From an uncultured Verrucomicrobiales bacterium (GTDB lineage Bacteria; Verrucomicrobiota; Verrucomicrobiia; Verrucomicrobiales; Akkermansiaceae): 33,623 nt of DNA. The DNA lies in the NCBI GenBank assembly GCA_949373085.1, contig CASICJ010000065.1, forward strand, positions 1 through 33,623. The letters are read 5' to 3'. Position numbers and translations under genes: made by a program. This document shows, piece by piece, positions 7,849 to 17,089 of the stretch. Each line of letters begins with the position of its first letter. Position 1 is the stretch's first letter. A model generated the notes under the pieces. The model was not told where the DNA came from. It did not search any database and worked only from the letters and a program-made list of their open reading frames with translations.

Positions 7849-10800
7849 ATGCGAAGGAGTTACCCATTGCTCTGTTTCCGTTCAATTCTGATGGGCCGTT
7901 TATTTGCCTCATTATTGGTTTGCGAGATCTCTTTGGGGATTGCAACTGCGCAGGATGCGAGAGTGCTTGCCGTCGAAAATATCGTACAGTCTTCGACGGG
8001 GGGAGGGTGGAAACCCGCGGGGACAGGCCAGTCGCTGGCAGTCGGTGACAGGATTAGGACGAGACAGCGAAGCCGTGCGACGCTGAAACTTACCGACCTT
8101 TACACAATGCGGTTGAAGCAGTTCACGACGGTTCAGTTGACCCGCGGGCTTTTTGAAGACGATAAGTCGAAGCTAGATCTGAAAGGCGGCGCGGCGTTTT
8201 ATTTTTAGCCGGGAGAAAGATGGCGAGATCGATATCTCGACTCCGGCCGCAAACGGCGCAATGCGGGGAACGCAACTTTATGTCCAGGTTTCGGAAAACG
8301 GGTTATCGAAATTTCAGGTGCTAGAAGGCCAGGTCATATTGAAAAACCCGCAGGGAGACCTTGTCTTGGACGCCGGAGAAGCGGGCGAAGCGTTGCCGGG
8401 GCAGGCTCCAAAGAAAACCGCTGCGATCATAGCATCCAACCTACTCCAGTGGGCGCTTCATTATCCGGCGATTCTTGATCCTTCCGAGCTTGAAATGAGC
8501 CAAGACGACCGCCTCGCGACAACGGATTCATTGCGGGCCTATGCTACTGGGGATCTACTCGGAGCGCTCGAGAAATATCCAGGAAGTGCCGCTGCCAGTA
8601 TCGGAGGAAAACTTTACAAAGCTGGGGTATTGTTGGGTGTTGGTCGCGTAGATGAAGCTCGTGCCGGACTCGGCGAAGTGGCTGATGACAATCCTGGCCG
8701 GAGAGCCCTCGAAAGGATGATCGCGGCGGTGAAGTTCAACGAAAAAAAGGCGTGGGATCCGAAGTCTCTTGCAACTTCCGGGGAGGCAATGGCTGAGAGC
8801 TATTATCTGCAATCGCGCTCGGATCTCAATGGCGCGCGGGAGGCAGCGCGCCTGGCCACACGGATAACTCCTAAAAACGGCTACGCATGGACGCGCTTGG
8901 CGGAACTGGAGTTTTCGTTTTCCCGGACCAAAGAGGCCACGGCTGCACTTGAAAGTGCCTTACTCCTCACGCCGAAAAATGCACAGGCACATGCTTTGAA
9001 AGGATTCGTTCTGAGTGCGGACAACTTGATTGAGGAAGCACGGCAGTCTTTTGAGGAGGCTGTCCGTCTGGACGGTGCACTGGGGAATGGGTGGTTGCGG
9101 CCTAGGACTGACCAAGATCAAACGGGGCGACCTCGCAGGCGGGCGTGGAGATCTTCAGACGGCGGCAACGGTCGAGCCGACGGTCTCGGGATTTCACAGC
9201 TATCTAGGGAAAGCCTTCAGCATGGAGGACAAACCGGTCGATGCACGTAAGGATTTGGATCTGGCCAGAAAATTGGATCCCAACGACCCGACCCCGCTTC
9301 TCTATTCCGCCCTCGAACTACAACAGCGGAACCGGACTAACCAAGCGATTACGGATCTCGAGAAGTCGATCGAATTGAATGACAATCGCCGGGTGTTCCG
9401 CTCGAAGCAATTACTGGACCAGGACAAGGCCGTGCGGAGTGCTAATCTTGCGAAGATCTATCAGAATGCGGGAATGCACAATGTGGCAGTGCGTGAGGCG
9501 ACCCACGCTGTGGAGAACGATTATACAAATCCCTCGGCCCACCTGTTTTTGGCAAACTCGTTCAACGCCTTGCGGGATCGGAAGCGGATCGAGCTCCGAT
9601 ACGAAACGCCCTGGTTCAATGAACTCCTGCTTTCCAATCTTCTTTCGCCCGTAGGTGGAGGGCAATTGTCCCAGTTCGTTTCCCAGCAGGAATACTCAAA
9701 ACTGATGGAAGAAGACGGGATCGGCGCAAGTTTTTCGAGCGAATGGCGGAGCACTGAGGAGCTTCGCTCCAATGCATCGGTGTTCGGAACATCGGGGAAT
9801 GTGAGCTTTGGTATTGATGCCTACTACCGTGACGATCCAGGGGACCGACTGAACTCGGAGGCGAATCTCCAGGAGCTTTACGGTCAGTTAAAGTGGCAGC
9901 CGACCCCAGACGACGTTTTTTATTTTCTCGGAAAATGGGCGGACCAACAGAGCGGGGATAATTTCGAGACCTATGACAATCTGCCATTAGCTCCTGGTCT
10001 AGACTTTGAAGAATCTCAGGAACCTGGTCTGTTACTTGGCGGCTGGAACCATCGGTGGGCACCTGGCTCCCACACCCTTTTTCTGGCCGGACGATTGAGT
10101 GCGGACCAGCGCCTAACCGACCCGTCGGCACAGCAGTTGTTAATCGAGAGGAACAGCGCAGGGCTTCGACCGGGCTTTATCCAACCGAACAGTTTTGGAT
10201 TCGATCAATTCACCGATCCGGCCTTAAGAAATGCGGATCCGGCTGCTGTATCGCTCGGGACCGACTGGCAGTCGCTGGTGTATTCCGACAATCTTAGACA
10301 GGGGATCGGGCCCTACCTAGGGCAGGGAGACGTGGTCGGGGTAAGCTCGGCGCCTTTTGCCTTCGATACGAATCGGTCATTTGAAATCTACACTGCGGAG
10401 ATCCAGCAAATCCTGCAGTCCGATCAAAACCTGATCGTCGCGGGCGGGCGCCTGCAGACAGGCAAGTTCGAGACGCAGAGTATTCTCTCGTTGGTTCGCC
10501 CGAATTTCTCCGGAGGCTTTTCAAGTCCGGCCGCCCTTCAGAGAACCGAGGCCGATTTCCAGCGAATGACCATTTACGGATATGACTACTGGAATGCGAC
10601 CAGGGATCTGACGCTTATTGGCGGGTTTTCGTGGGACAGGATCGAGCACCCGGACAATTTCCGGAATCCACCTGTAAATGACCTTCAACGAGAGAAAGAC
10701 CGCCTTTCCGGAAAATTTGGGTTTAGGTATTCTCCATCGCGCCAGTTTAGGATGCGGGGAGTTTACACTGAGGGAATGGGGGGCGTAACTTTCGATGAAA

Positions 10801-11546
10801 GCGTCCGCTTGGAACCGGTTCAACTGGCTGGATTTAACCAGGCATATCGAACGGTCATTTCGGAATCTTTAGCTGGTTCAGTTGAAAACCCACTCTATCA
10901 GATCATGGGTCTTAGCGTTGAGGGTAGTTTTCCGAAACGGACATGGTGGGGTGCGAATGTCAGGGTAATCGAGCAAGACGTGGATCGGACGATTGGCGCC
11001 TTTACCGGCTATGATTCCGGGGTTTTCCCCATCACCCCGGCCTTCTTTCCCGATAGTGCATCGCAGACACTCGACTACCGCGAGGTCTCTCTTAATTTTA
11101 CGCTCAATAAACTAATTGGGAATCAGCTAGCGGTTGGAGCTGGCTACCGGGCCACCCGCTCAGATCTCCGGACTGTGTTCCCAGAACTGATGGCTTCGGG
11201 GGAACCCTTCGCAGATCTCAAGGATGCCGCGACCCTGCACGAGATTAGCTTAAACGCTCATTGGAATTCACCAACCGGACTGTTCGCAACGGTTGAAGCG
11301 AACTGGTATAAGCAGGATTTGGACGACGACCCGCGGGGGCTCACTCCGGGCAAGGTGCCCCGTGCAGGTGATGACACCTTGCAGATCAACGCTCTAATCG
11401 GTTACCGCTTCAACCGCAACCAGTGCGAGATCAGTGCTGGTGTGCTCAATATCGGAGATAAAGATTACCGGTTCAGTCCCCTAAGTCCCTACGGAAACAT
11501 CGCCCGGGAAAGGACTGCAGTGATCAATTGCCGAATCAATTTTTAG
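7849..11546 (+). pseudogene. FecR-TPR-outer-membrane beta-barrel protein, broken by two +1 frameshifts
   Basis: Three segments in successive frames make one protein of about 1231 residues if two single bases are removed. Segment 1 (to 8208) has a signal peptide (MGRLFASLLVCEISLGIATAQ, from the ATG at 7891) and the start of a FecR-like domain (GDRIRTRQRSRATLKLTD). An extra T in the T5 run at 8202-8206 breaks it; removal gives AAFYFSREKDGEIDIS. Segment 2 (to about 9100) completes FecR (TPAANGAMRGTQ) and enters TPR repeats. A second extra base near 9098 shifts the frame; removal gives GNGWLGLGLTKIKRGDL. Segment 3 continues the TPRs and then a TonB-receptor-like barrel ending INCRINF with a terminal Phe. 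Start codons at 7810 (TTG), 7849 and 7891 are all possible. Role inferred: outer-membrane sensor or pore partnered with the cyclase 7 nt downstream. It is either a true pseudogene or intact with sequencing errors. Confidence 0.75.
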
Positions 11547-11553
11547 ATTTAAG

Positions 11554-13633
11554 ATGTCGAGCCAATCCAATGCCAAGAGAAAGACGAGCCGAGTCGAGCG
11601 GAATGTTCGTCTGTCTGCCGCACTTGCCGGGATCGTATTAACCGTAGCAGCAGGGTATTTAGCGCTCAGTCGCATGGGGGGGGCACTTACCTACCTGAGC
11701 TATGATCTCCCGTTTCTAGCATATCCTGACAAAACAGCGGATGAGGTAAGAATCGTCTATCTTGACGAGCTTGACGGAGCCTCACTGGACCGCAGCAACC
11801 AGGCGGCGCTTCTTAATAAACTGGGAGAAGCCGGAGCCCGCGCAGTGGTTTACGATCTAATATTCGATCTACCGTCAAAAGATCCGGAAGTAGACGAAGC
11901 CTTCGCGGCGGCAATGTTACGGTTCCGGGGGGGTGGACGAAAACTGGGATCCTATCAAGGGGTCCCCACGACGCCACGTATTTCTTGCCTGCGGCCGTGA
12001 AAGCTACGAACAAGCGGGAGCCATTGTCGAGAGACTGATTCCTCCCAACGATCAATTGATAGGTGCCGCCGATGATTTTGGTCTCGTTGCCCTAGTTACC
12101 GGCAAGAATTTCACGGTCCGGGAACTCATCACAGGCACCCCGGACGAACCCTCGTTGACGTGGAAAGCCGCTGCAGCTCTGGGAGGGAAATTGGATGAAG
12201 ATGATCGCCTTAATCCAAAAAGGTGGCTCAACTATGCTGGACCTCCACGGCGTCCTGGAAAAATCGATCAGGCGCCGGCGATCGTCTCGATTGGAGCATC
12301 AGAGGTTATGAGCGGTGTTCCGAGCCTTCTCCGGGATAAAATTGTGGTGGTGGGGGCAAAACCTGGGATCGTTGGAGCCGAGTTGGGTCTTGATCTATTC
12401 TACACGCCTTTCCATCGCCTCGATGCAGGGGGCGATCTACCGCCAATGAGCGGAGTAGAAATTCAGGCAAACGGGCTTATCAATCTTTTGCAACAAAACT
12501 GGCTTGTTCGCTCCAGCCAGCGGTTCGATACCGTTCTTGTGATTCTCTCAGGAATCTTGGTCGGATTTTTGTTTGCCTGGATGCGCCCCCTGCGTTCGAT
12601 GATCGCGGCCGTGCTTTGCGTGGGGTTGTTGATTGCCGCCGGGATTACAGTCATGATACAGACCAACGTCTGGTTTCCATGGAGCGTGGTCGCCTTCCTC
12701 CAAATTCCGGTGGCTCTTGGATGGGGATCCGGATCGCGCTACTACATCGAGCGTTTTTTCAGGGTCAAACTTGGGAAAGAACAACAGCAATTGAAGGATG
12801 CCTTTGAGAAATACCTTTCCCCGCAAGCGCTCGACAAGCTTACCGAAGACGGCTTCCAGATGAAATTTGGAGGCGAGAAGGTGGAGGCTGCAATGATGTT
12901 CACTGATCTCGAATCATTCACGAACATGTGCGAGCGGGTGGGCGATCCAGAACGAATTGTAGAAGCGCTGAGTGACTATTTCGAGCGGACGACCGGGCAT
13001 ATTTTTGATCATGATGGGGTTGTGATTAAATTCATCGGCGATGCGATCTTCGCTGCCTGGGGGGCCCCGATTATCGATCCCCTGGCACCGCTTAAGGCGG
13101 CACGGGCTGCGTGGCATCTATCCCAAGATGACTCCCTAGTGGTTGAAGGAGTCAATTTGAAAACAAGGATCGGGGTGCATTTCGGCGAAGTTGTTGCTGG
13201 AAACATCGGCAGCCGGAAAAGGGTGGACTACACGATGATCGGGGACGCGGTGAACCTTGCAGCACGTCTGGAAGGTCTGAACAAAATGTTCGGGACTCGG
13301 ATCCTGATCAGCGAAGATGTTGAGAGCCGGCTGAATGGTGAATTCCATACCAGAAAATTGGGAAGTTTCAGGGTCAAGGGGCGGAAGGAACCAACGGCGG
13401 TTTTTGAATTAGTTGGGCCGGTTGTAGAGATTGAAAAACCAAAGTGGTCGGAGGTTTATGGAAAGGGAGTTGCCGCCCTGGAAGATGACGATTTCGAGAA
13501 AGCTCGCCAGTTTTTCAAGGAGGTGGACGGTATGAGGGGGAGCGGTGGAGACGGACCCTCGAGGTTCTTTCTCCATCTGCTGGAACGAGGTGAGCCGATC
13601 CGACAGGGTGTTTACGATATGATGGAAAAATAA
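11554..13633 (+). pseudogene. CHASE2-domain class III adenylate cyclase, broken by one +1 frameshift
   Basis: This membrane cyclase makes cAMP from ATP in response to a periplasmic signal. The N-terminal part (11554 to about 11930) has a membrane segment (about residues 18-38) and the start of a CHASE2 sensor. An extra G in the G7 run at 11927-11933 then shifts the frame; with six G the protein reads FRGVDENWDPIKG and runs to about 692 residues. Three membrane segments (about 324-390) lead to the cyclase domain. Metal-binding Asp are seen in FTDLESFT (repaired D451) and FIGDAIFAAWG (D496). The adenine-type Lys is K492 and the partner Asp is D558 in VDYTMIGD. N567 and R571 lie in NLAARLE. It starts 7 nt after the FecR-family gene, so the two are likely co-transcribed. 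The downstream fragment alone (from about 11933) could still encode an active catalytic domain. Confidence 0.82.
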
Positions 13634-13634
13634 G

Positions 13635-14738
13635 ATGGTTGCCTACCTCTCCAGACTAAGGCGTCTATTGGCCTGTGTTTTCATCGGGGTCTTAATCGGC
13701 TTCGCGGTTTATCTGTTCAAATTACAGAACAAAAGCGAATCCATTGCGAAGGGAGAAGTGGGAGAAAGTGACTTCCACGAAGCTCGGGTCATCGATTTAA
13801 AATGGGATCGAGAGATTCGGGAAATTCCGGACTCGTTAGCTTCGCTGAGGGAAAAACTTTCTGCCAAGCCACGCTCTGAAGCTGTTGCCGAAATCGAGGT
13901 GTTTCTACGTAAAGGAAAAGATAGGAAAACCGGTCTAATCCTGAAGTTTGGCAAGGGGGGCAAAATCAAAGGTTGGCCGACCCTGCGGGTCTTTCTTTTG
14001 GATCTCCTTCTTGAGCTCGACCCTGAGGCGGCAGCTCGAATTAGTAGGGAGATCCTATCGTCTAAAACATCTGCAGACGAGTGGGCAATTGCTCTTAGGA
14101 ACGTGGCGAAGGGTGAGCGCATAGGAAGGAACAGGGATTACCTTCGAACAAGAGCTGAAGAGTTGATCACCAATCCCGAGTGGCAAGCGCAACCTTCCGT
14201 TGGATACTTGAATGCATTCGATGTTCTAGTCTATACTGAAGCTATTGAGAGTTCGCCCCTGCTTTCTGGATTGATCCAGCAGAAAGACCGTCGCGACCTG
14301 GCCCACGCGAGCTTTCTTACATTGGACCGTTTGGTGCAACTCCAGCCGCTTGATATGTTGACGCGATTGAAAGACGACCGTGCACTTCAAGAAAGCAGAC
14401 CCGAAATGACTGCACAGCAATTTGCCCGAGCCGATCTTCGTGACACATCGCAACAAGCAATTGTAAAATTATGGCTACTTGATCCCTCCCGCACGCAGAT
14501 ACAGCTTCATCATTTTTCCGCTATTTTTCCCAACAACAACCAGTTAATTTCGCACAACTTACTCACTTCCCAAGAACAGGTTTCCGGAGCGGATTTGACT
14601 GCCCATGATCGGGACGTCTTGGCAGTCATTCAAGACTGGAAAACGGATCCCGTGTTCGAATCGCGAACCCAGTATCTTGAAGTCATGGCTAAACGTGTTT
14701 CCCAATTCGTCGAGAGTGCTGATAGCTCTTCCCGTTGA
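13635..14738 (+). CDS. Membrane-anchored protein of unknown function, linked to CHASE2 cyclase
   Basis: I do not recognise this 367-residue protein. It has one N-terminal membrane segment (about residues 10-27, LLACVFIGVLIGFAVYLF) and a mostly helical, charged soluble part. Helical pairs around 100-160 (PTLRVFLLDLLLELDPEAAARISREI) could be HEAT/TPR-like, but I cannot assign a family. The ATG begins one base after the cyclase stop codon, so translational coupling is likely and the product probably works with the CHASE2 cyclase at the inner membrane. The C-terminus (DRDVLAVIQDWKTDP...) has no catalytic motif that I can see. The frame is intact, unlike its two upstream neighbours. Confidence 0.7.
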   Translation: MVAYLSRLRRLLACVFIGVLIGFAVYLFKLQNKSESIAKGEVGESDFHEARVIDLKWDREIREIPDSLASLREKLSAKPRSEAVAEIEVFLRKGKDRKTGLILKFGKGGKIKGWPTLRVFLLDLLLELDPEAAARISREILSSKTSADEWAIALRNVAKGERIGRNRDYLRTRAEELITNPEWQAQPSVGYLNAFDVLVYTEAIESSPLLSGLIQQKDRRDLAHASFLTLDRLVQLQPLDMLTRLKDDRALQESRPEMTAQQFARADLRDTSQQAIVKLWLLDPSRTQIQLHHFSAIFPNNNQLISHNLLTSQEQVSGADLTAHDRDVLAVIQDWKTDPVFESRTQYLEVMAKRVSQFVESADSSSR

Positions 14739-15020
14739 GGATTCCTGAGAAATCGCTTTTCCCAACCTGAATTCTTGAAACTTCAGGATCCAGAAAGCCC
14801 TTGTCCCCACTGTTCCGACCCCAACGATCGCTCCTACCCTCAAAAGCACTCTTCGCGTCCTTCTCATCCAGCCAATATACACCGCACACTCCTTACCTTT
14901 CTCCAACTATTATAAAAGCCTACGGCTAACTACAACTCACTAATTTCAAGAACTTTATTGAGCAAAGTTATAACTTTTTTTTTGGTGACTTAGATTTCGA
15001 CGTTGGTAAAAACGCTGAAA

Positions 15021-15045
15021 GATAGGGAATAAAAAGTTCCCTATC
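15021..15045 (+). promoter_or_regulatory. 9-bp perfect hairpin upstream of CNB gene
   Basis: GATAGGGAA (15021-15029) pairs exactly with TTCCCTATC (15037-15045) across a 7-nt A-rich loop. No U-run follows, so it is unlikely to be a simple terminator. Its right arm overlaps the tetO-like palindrome, so the hairpin and protein binding could be alternatives. Confidence 0.45.
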
Positions 15046-15053
15046 AGTGATAG
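15038..15053. promoter_or_regulatory. tetO-like palindromic operator candidate
   Basis: The 16 bases TCCCTATCAGTGATAG equal, from memory, the first 16 of the 19-bp Tn10 tetO2 operator. The core CTATCA-G-TGATAG is a perfect 13-bp palindrome (15041-15053). It lies about 90 nt upstream of the CNB gene start. No TetR gene is in the window, so a TetR-family regulator elsewhere, or coincidence, must be assumed. Confidence 0.4.
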
Positions 15054-15141
15054 CCATCACACTGACAGGTCAGATAGTTTGAGTTTGCAAGATCCCCCTT
15101 TTCTGACAACTCTACGAGCGGCACCAACGAAAAAATAATCG

Positions 15142-15597
15142 ATGAGCGAAGAATTACCAGCAGTAGGCTTTCTAGAGAATCTGGAAGATGAGGTCAGAAC
15201 GCAACTTGTTTCGCAAGGGACCCTTTATACCCTTGCCTCCGGACAGCATATTATCGAGGAGGGAGCCGAACAGGATCACCTTTTTCTCATTCTTGAGGGA
15301 ATTTTTGACGTATTCACAAAACAAAAAGGAAATCGAACCGCAGTTGCGACCATTACTGCTGGAGGAACCATTGGTGAGATCAACATCTTCAATCCGTCGA
15401 CTGCAAGCGCCGAGGTCATCTCACGAGGCGAAGGCAAGGTTTGGGCAATTGATCGCTTCGGACTCAATGCATTCGTGGAAGGAAATCCTCAAGCTAGCAA
15501 TGTCGTTCTCGTAAGCCTGCTGACATTGATGTCTGAGCGACTGCGTGTTGCAAATAGTAAGCTTGCCGACGCTAACCAATGGGGTGATTTACGATAA
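15142..15597 (+). CDS. Small stand-alone cyclic-nucleotide-binding-fold protein
   Basis: This 151-residue protein consists of one CNB/CAP-ED beta-roll and a C-terminal helix, with no DNA-binding domain. The beta-roll spans about residues 25-115 (LASGQHIIEEGAEQDHLFLILEG, then TITAGGTIGEINIF). The phosphate-binding cassette reads G78-E79-INIFNPST-A88-S-A-E-V. The position held by the cyclic-phosphate-binding Arg in CRP/PKA-type domains (R-[ST]-A) is Ala88. It may thus bind no cyclic nucleotide, or bind it differently. It converges on the MBL-fold hydrolase and sits near the CHASE2 cyclase. The start codon has no obvious Shine-Dalgarno. The family assignment is firm; the ligand is open. Confidence 0.8.
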   Translation: MSEELPAVGFLENLEDEVRTQLVSQGTLYTLASGQHIIEEGAEQDHLFLILEGIFDVFTKQKGNRTAVATITAGGTIGEINIFNPSTASAEVISRGEGKVWAIDRFGLNAFVEGNPQASNVVLVSLLTLMSERLRVANSKLADANQWGDLR

Positions 15598-15713
15598 TTG
15601 ACTTGAATCAAGCTAGCGGGATTAAACTTTTTTTGGCTTTCTTGATTTACCACGCGTTCAAAGATTACGTTTGTAAAACGAACTTCCTCGCCAAAAAAAC
15701 CGATTCGTCCGAT

Positions 15714-16556
15714 TCAGATTTCGATTTCTTCGCCCTCAACCGCAGGACGAACGCCAGATCGAATCTTGGCTACTTCTTTTGCGATAGCATCCATTTTAGT
15801 ATCATCATGCGAGGGATCGTGATGAAATAGAAAAGTCTGTTTTACATTTGCGGTTTCAGCCACTTTCACCGCTTCCTGCCAAGTAGAGTGCCCCCATCCT
15901 TTGAACTTGGGGTAATTTTCCTGAGTGTAGGCAGAGTCATAGACCATCACGTCGGCATCTTGTGAGAGGGAAACCACATTTTGATCGATATCATCCTCAA
16001 AGTGCTCCGTATCCGTACATATGGCAATGGCTTTACCCGCAAACTCGATGCGATATCCGCAAGCGCCATTAGGATGATTTAGTTTCCCAGTTCTGACAAC
16101 GACACCTTCTTCAAGCTCGAATATTTGGCCACACTTGTAGTCGTCAAAGGTACATGCCTGCTTGATCAGGGAACTAGGCACTGGGAAGATTGGAGCCTTC
16201 ATCAAGAAGGTGTCGATTAGACTTTGCAAGTCACATGGGGGTTTCAAATGACCCGCATGAAGGCGAATATTGTTCTTCGGGTTGTATAGGGGAGCAAAGA
16301 AAGGCAACCCTTGGATGTGATCCATGTGGGTGTGAGTAAGAAAAATGTCGGCATCAAGAAGATTACCTTCCTCCAGCATGATCTTTTGGCCAAGGGCGCG
16401 AATACCGGTACCCGCATCAATTATGATGCGGCGGGAACCACAAGTGACCTCAAAGCAAGTAGTATTACCGCCATATTTAATGGTATCCGGTCCTGGACAA
16501 GGAATGCTTCCCCTAGTTCCCCAGAACTTGAGACGAAAAGTAGTTTTATCCGGCAT
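15714..16556 (-). CDS. MBL-fold metallo-hydrolase, RNase Z/cyclic-nucleotide phosphodiesterase-like
   Basis: This 280-residue single-domain metallo-beta-lactamase-fold protein begins with the typical KFWGTRGSIPCPGP segment and YGGNTTCFEV. The metal motif is H75-T-H77-M-D79-H80. Further likely ligands are H161 (LNHPNG), D182 (CTDTEHF) and the C-terminal His at about 245-246 (FLFHHDPSHDD). Members of this group have been linked to cyclic-nucleotide or phosphodiester hydrolysis and often sit near cyclases and CNB proteins, which fits the neighbourhood here. It could instead act on another phosphodiester or ester. It is on the same strand as the export operon but 533 nt downstream of the channel gene, so it probably has its own promoter. 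No signal peptide is seen, so it is cytoplasmic. Confidence 0.82.
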   Translation of the reverse strand: MPDKTTFRLKFWGTRGSIPCPGPDTIKYGGNTTCFEVTCGSRRIIIDAGTGIRALGQKIMLEEGNLLDADIFLTHTHMDHIQGLPFFAPLYNPKNNIRLHAGHLKPPCDLQSLIDTFLMKAPIFPVPSSLIKQACTFDDYKCGQIFELEEGVVVRTGKLNHPNGACGYRIEFAGKAIAICTDTEHFEDDIDQNVVSLSQDADVMVYDSAYTQENYPKFKGWGHSTWQEAVKVAETANVKQTFLFHHDPSHDDTKMDAIAKEVAKIRSGVRPAVEGEEIEI

Positions 16557-17089
16557 AAATCGTTAGAACTTTTGGAAGTCTTGAGTGTTTTTTGCAGGTT
16601 GGCAAAAGCTTTCTTGATTCAGTCTTCCAGGGTAATGGGAAGACGCTTTTCTTTTTGCTACAATTAAAAACCTGTGGCACTTGGACACCTGCAACTCTGG
16701 TTGGAATACTCCCTACTATTTTGATCCAAGAGTTATTCATAGGCCTACCACTATTACTACTCATTACGCAGTGGGCGCTTCTTTTGCCAAGGAGACCAAT
16801 GAGTAAGGTTCCCTACCATGCCACAATTACCCTTCTTGCAAATACCGCCATGAATGATTTTGACGACCCATTTTTAAAAACACGAGGAAAATACACTTTC
16901 CAAGGCGAGCGCATCCCTATGATTTCATATTACCAAGATATTCGGAATGCAGTAAGCCTGCAGCCCTAATAGTCCCCGACGCATTCCCATCCCTTCTGAA
17001 GAGAACGTCCGCACGGCACGCCATTATCCGCTCTAGAAGTCGCGCCCCGCACACGTGCTGTATTGGGTGAAGTCGCAACCTGATCTCTT
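16557..17089. other. 533-nt intergenic region between the channel gene and the MBL hydrolase
   Basis: No gene is called here. A plus-strand open frame (16592-16969) lacks family resemblance and an RBS, and its middle is a hydrophobic run of uneven composition. The region should contain the MBL gene promoter (minus strand, near 16560-16620) and the end of the export operon. A hairpin TTTTGC/GCAAAA occurs at 16590-16607, and a terminator-like hairpin at 16622-16656. Confidence 0.4.
16622..16656 (+). terminator. Possible plus-strand intrinsic terminator
   Basis: GTCTTCC (16622-16628) pairs with GGAAGAC (16638-16644) across a 9-nt loop and is followed by a T-rich tail (CTTTTCTTTTT, 16646-16656). 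In this orientation no annotated gene leads into it, so it may end an unannotated transcript, or the resemblance is chance. Confidence 0.3.

Larger units (their letters stand above)
14739..15141. promoter_or_regulatory. 403-nt regulatory-looking intergenic region upstream of the small CNB protein
   Basis: No gene is seen here. Several palindromes are present: CCTGAA/TTCAGG (14766-14771 with 14782-14787), the perfect 14-bp palindrome AAAGTTATAACTTT (14964-14977) followed by a T9-like run, a strong hairpin (15021-15045), a tetO-like site (15038-15053) and CTGAC/GTCAG (15062-15073). Their density just upstream of the gene at 15142 suggests transcriptional or RNA-level control. No clear -35/-10 pair or Shine-Dalgarno was identified. 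Confidence 0.45.

Noticed and set aside
14964..14985. AAAGTTATAACTTT plus T-run as a terminator for the 13635-14738 gene
   Set aside because: The palindrome is A/T-only with no loop and lies more than 200 nt after the stop, so it is too weak to call as a terminator.
16650..16740. Possible degenerate tRNA-like sequence on the minus strand
   Set aside because: The translated minus strand gives GSIPTRVAGVQVP-like strings that often come from tRNA genes. I could not fold a cloverleaf or find a proper T-loop (GTTCRA) or paired acceptor, so no tRNA is called.
16592..16969. Plus-strand open frame of 125 codons
   Set aside because: It has no family resemblance or ribosome site, spans hairpins and changes composition abruptly. 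It is more likely a chance frame in intergenic DNA.
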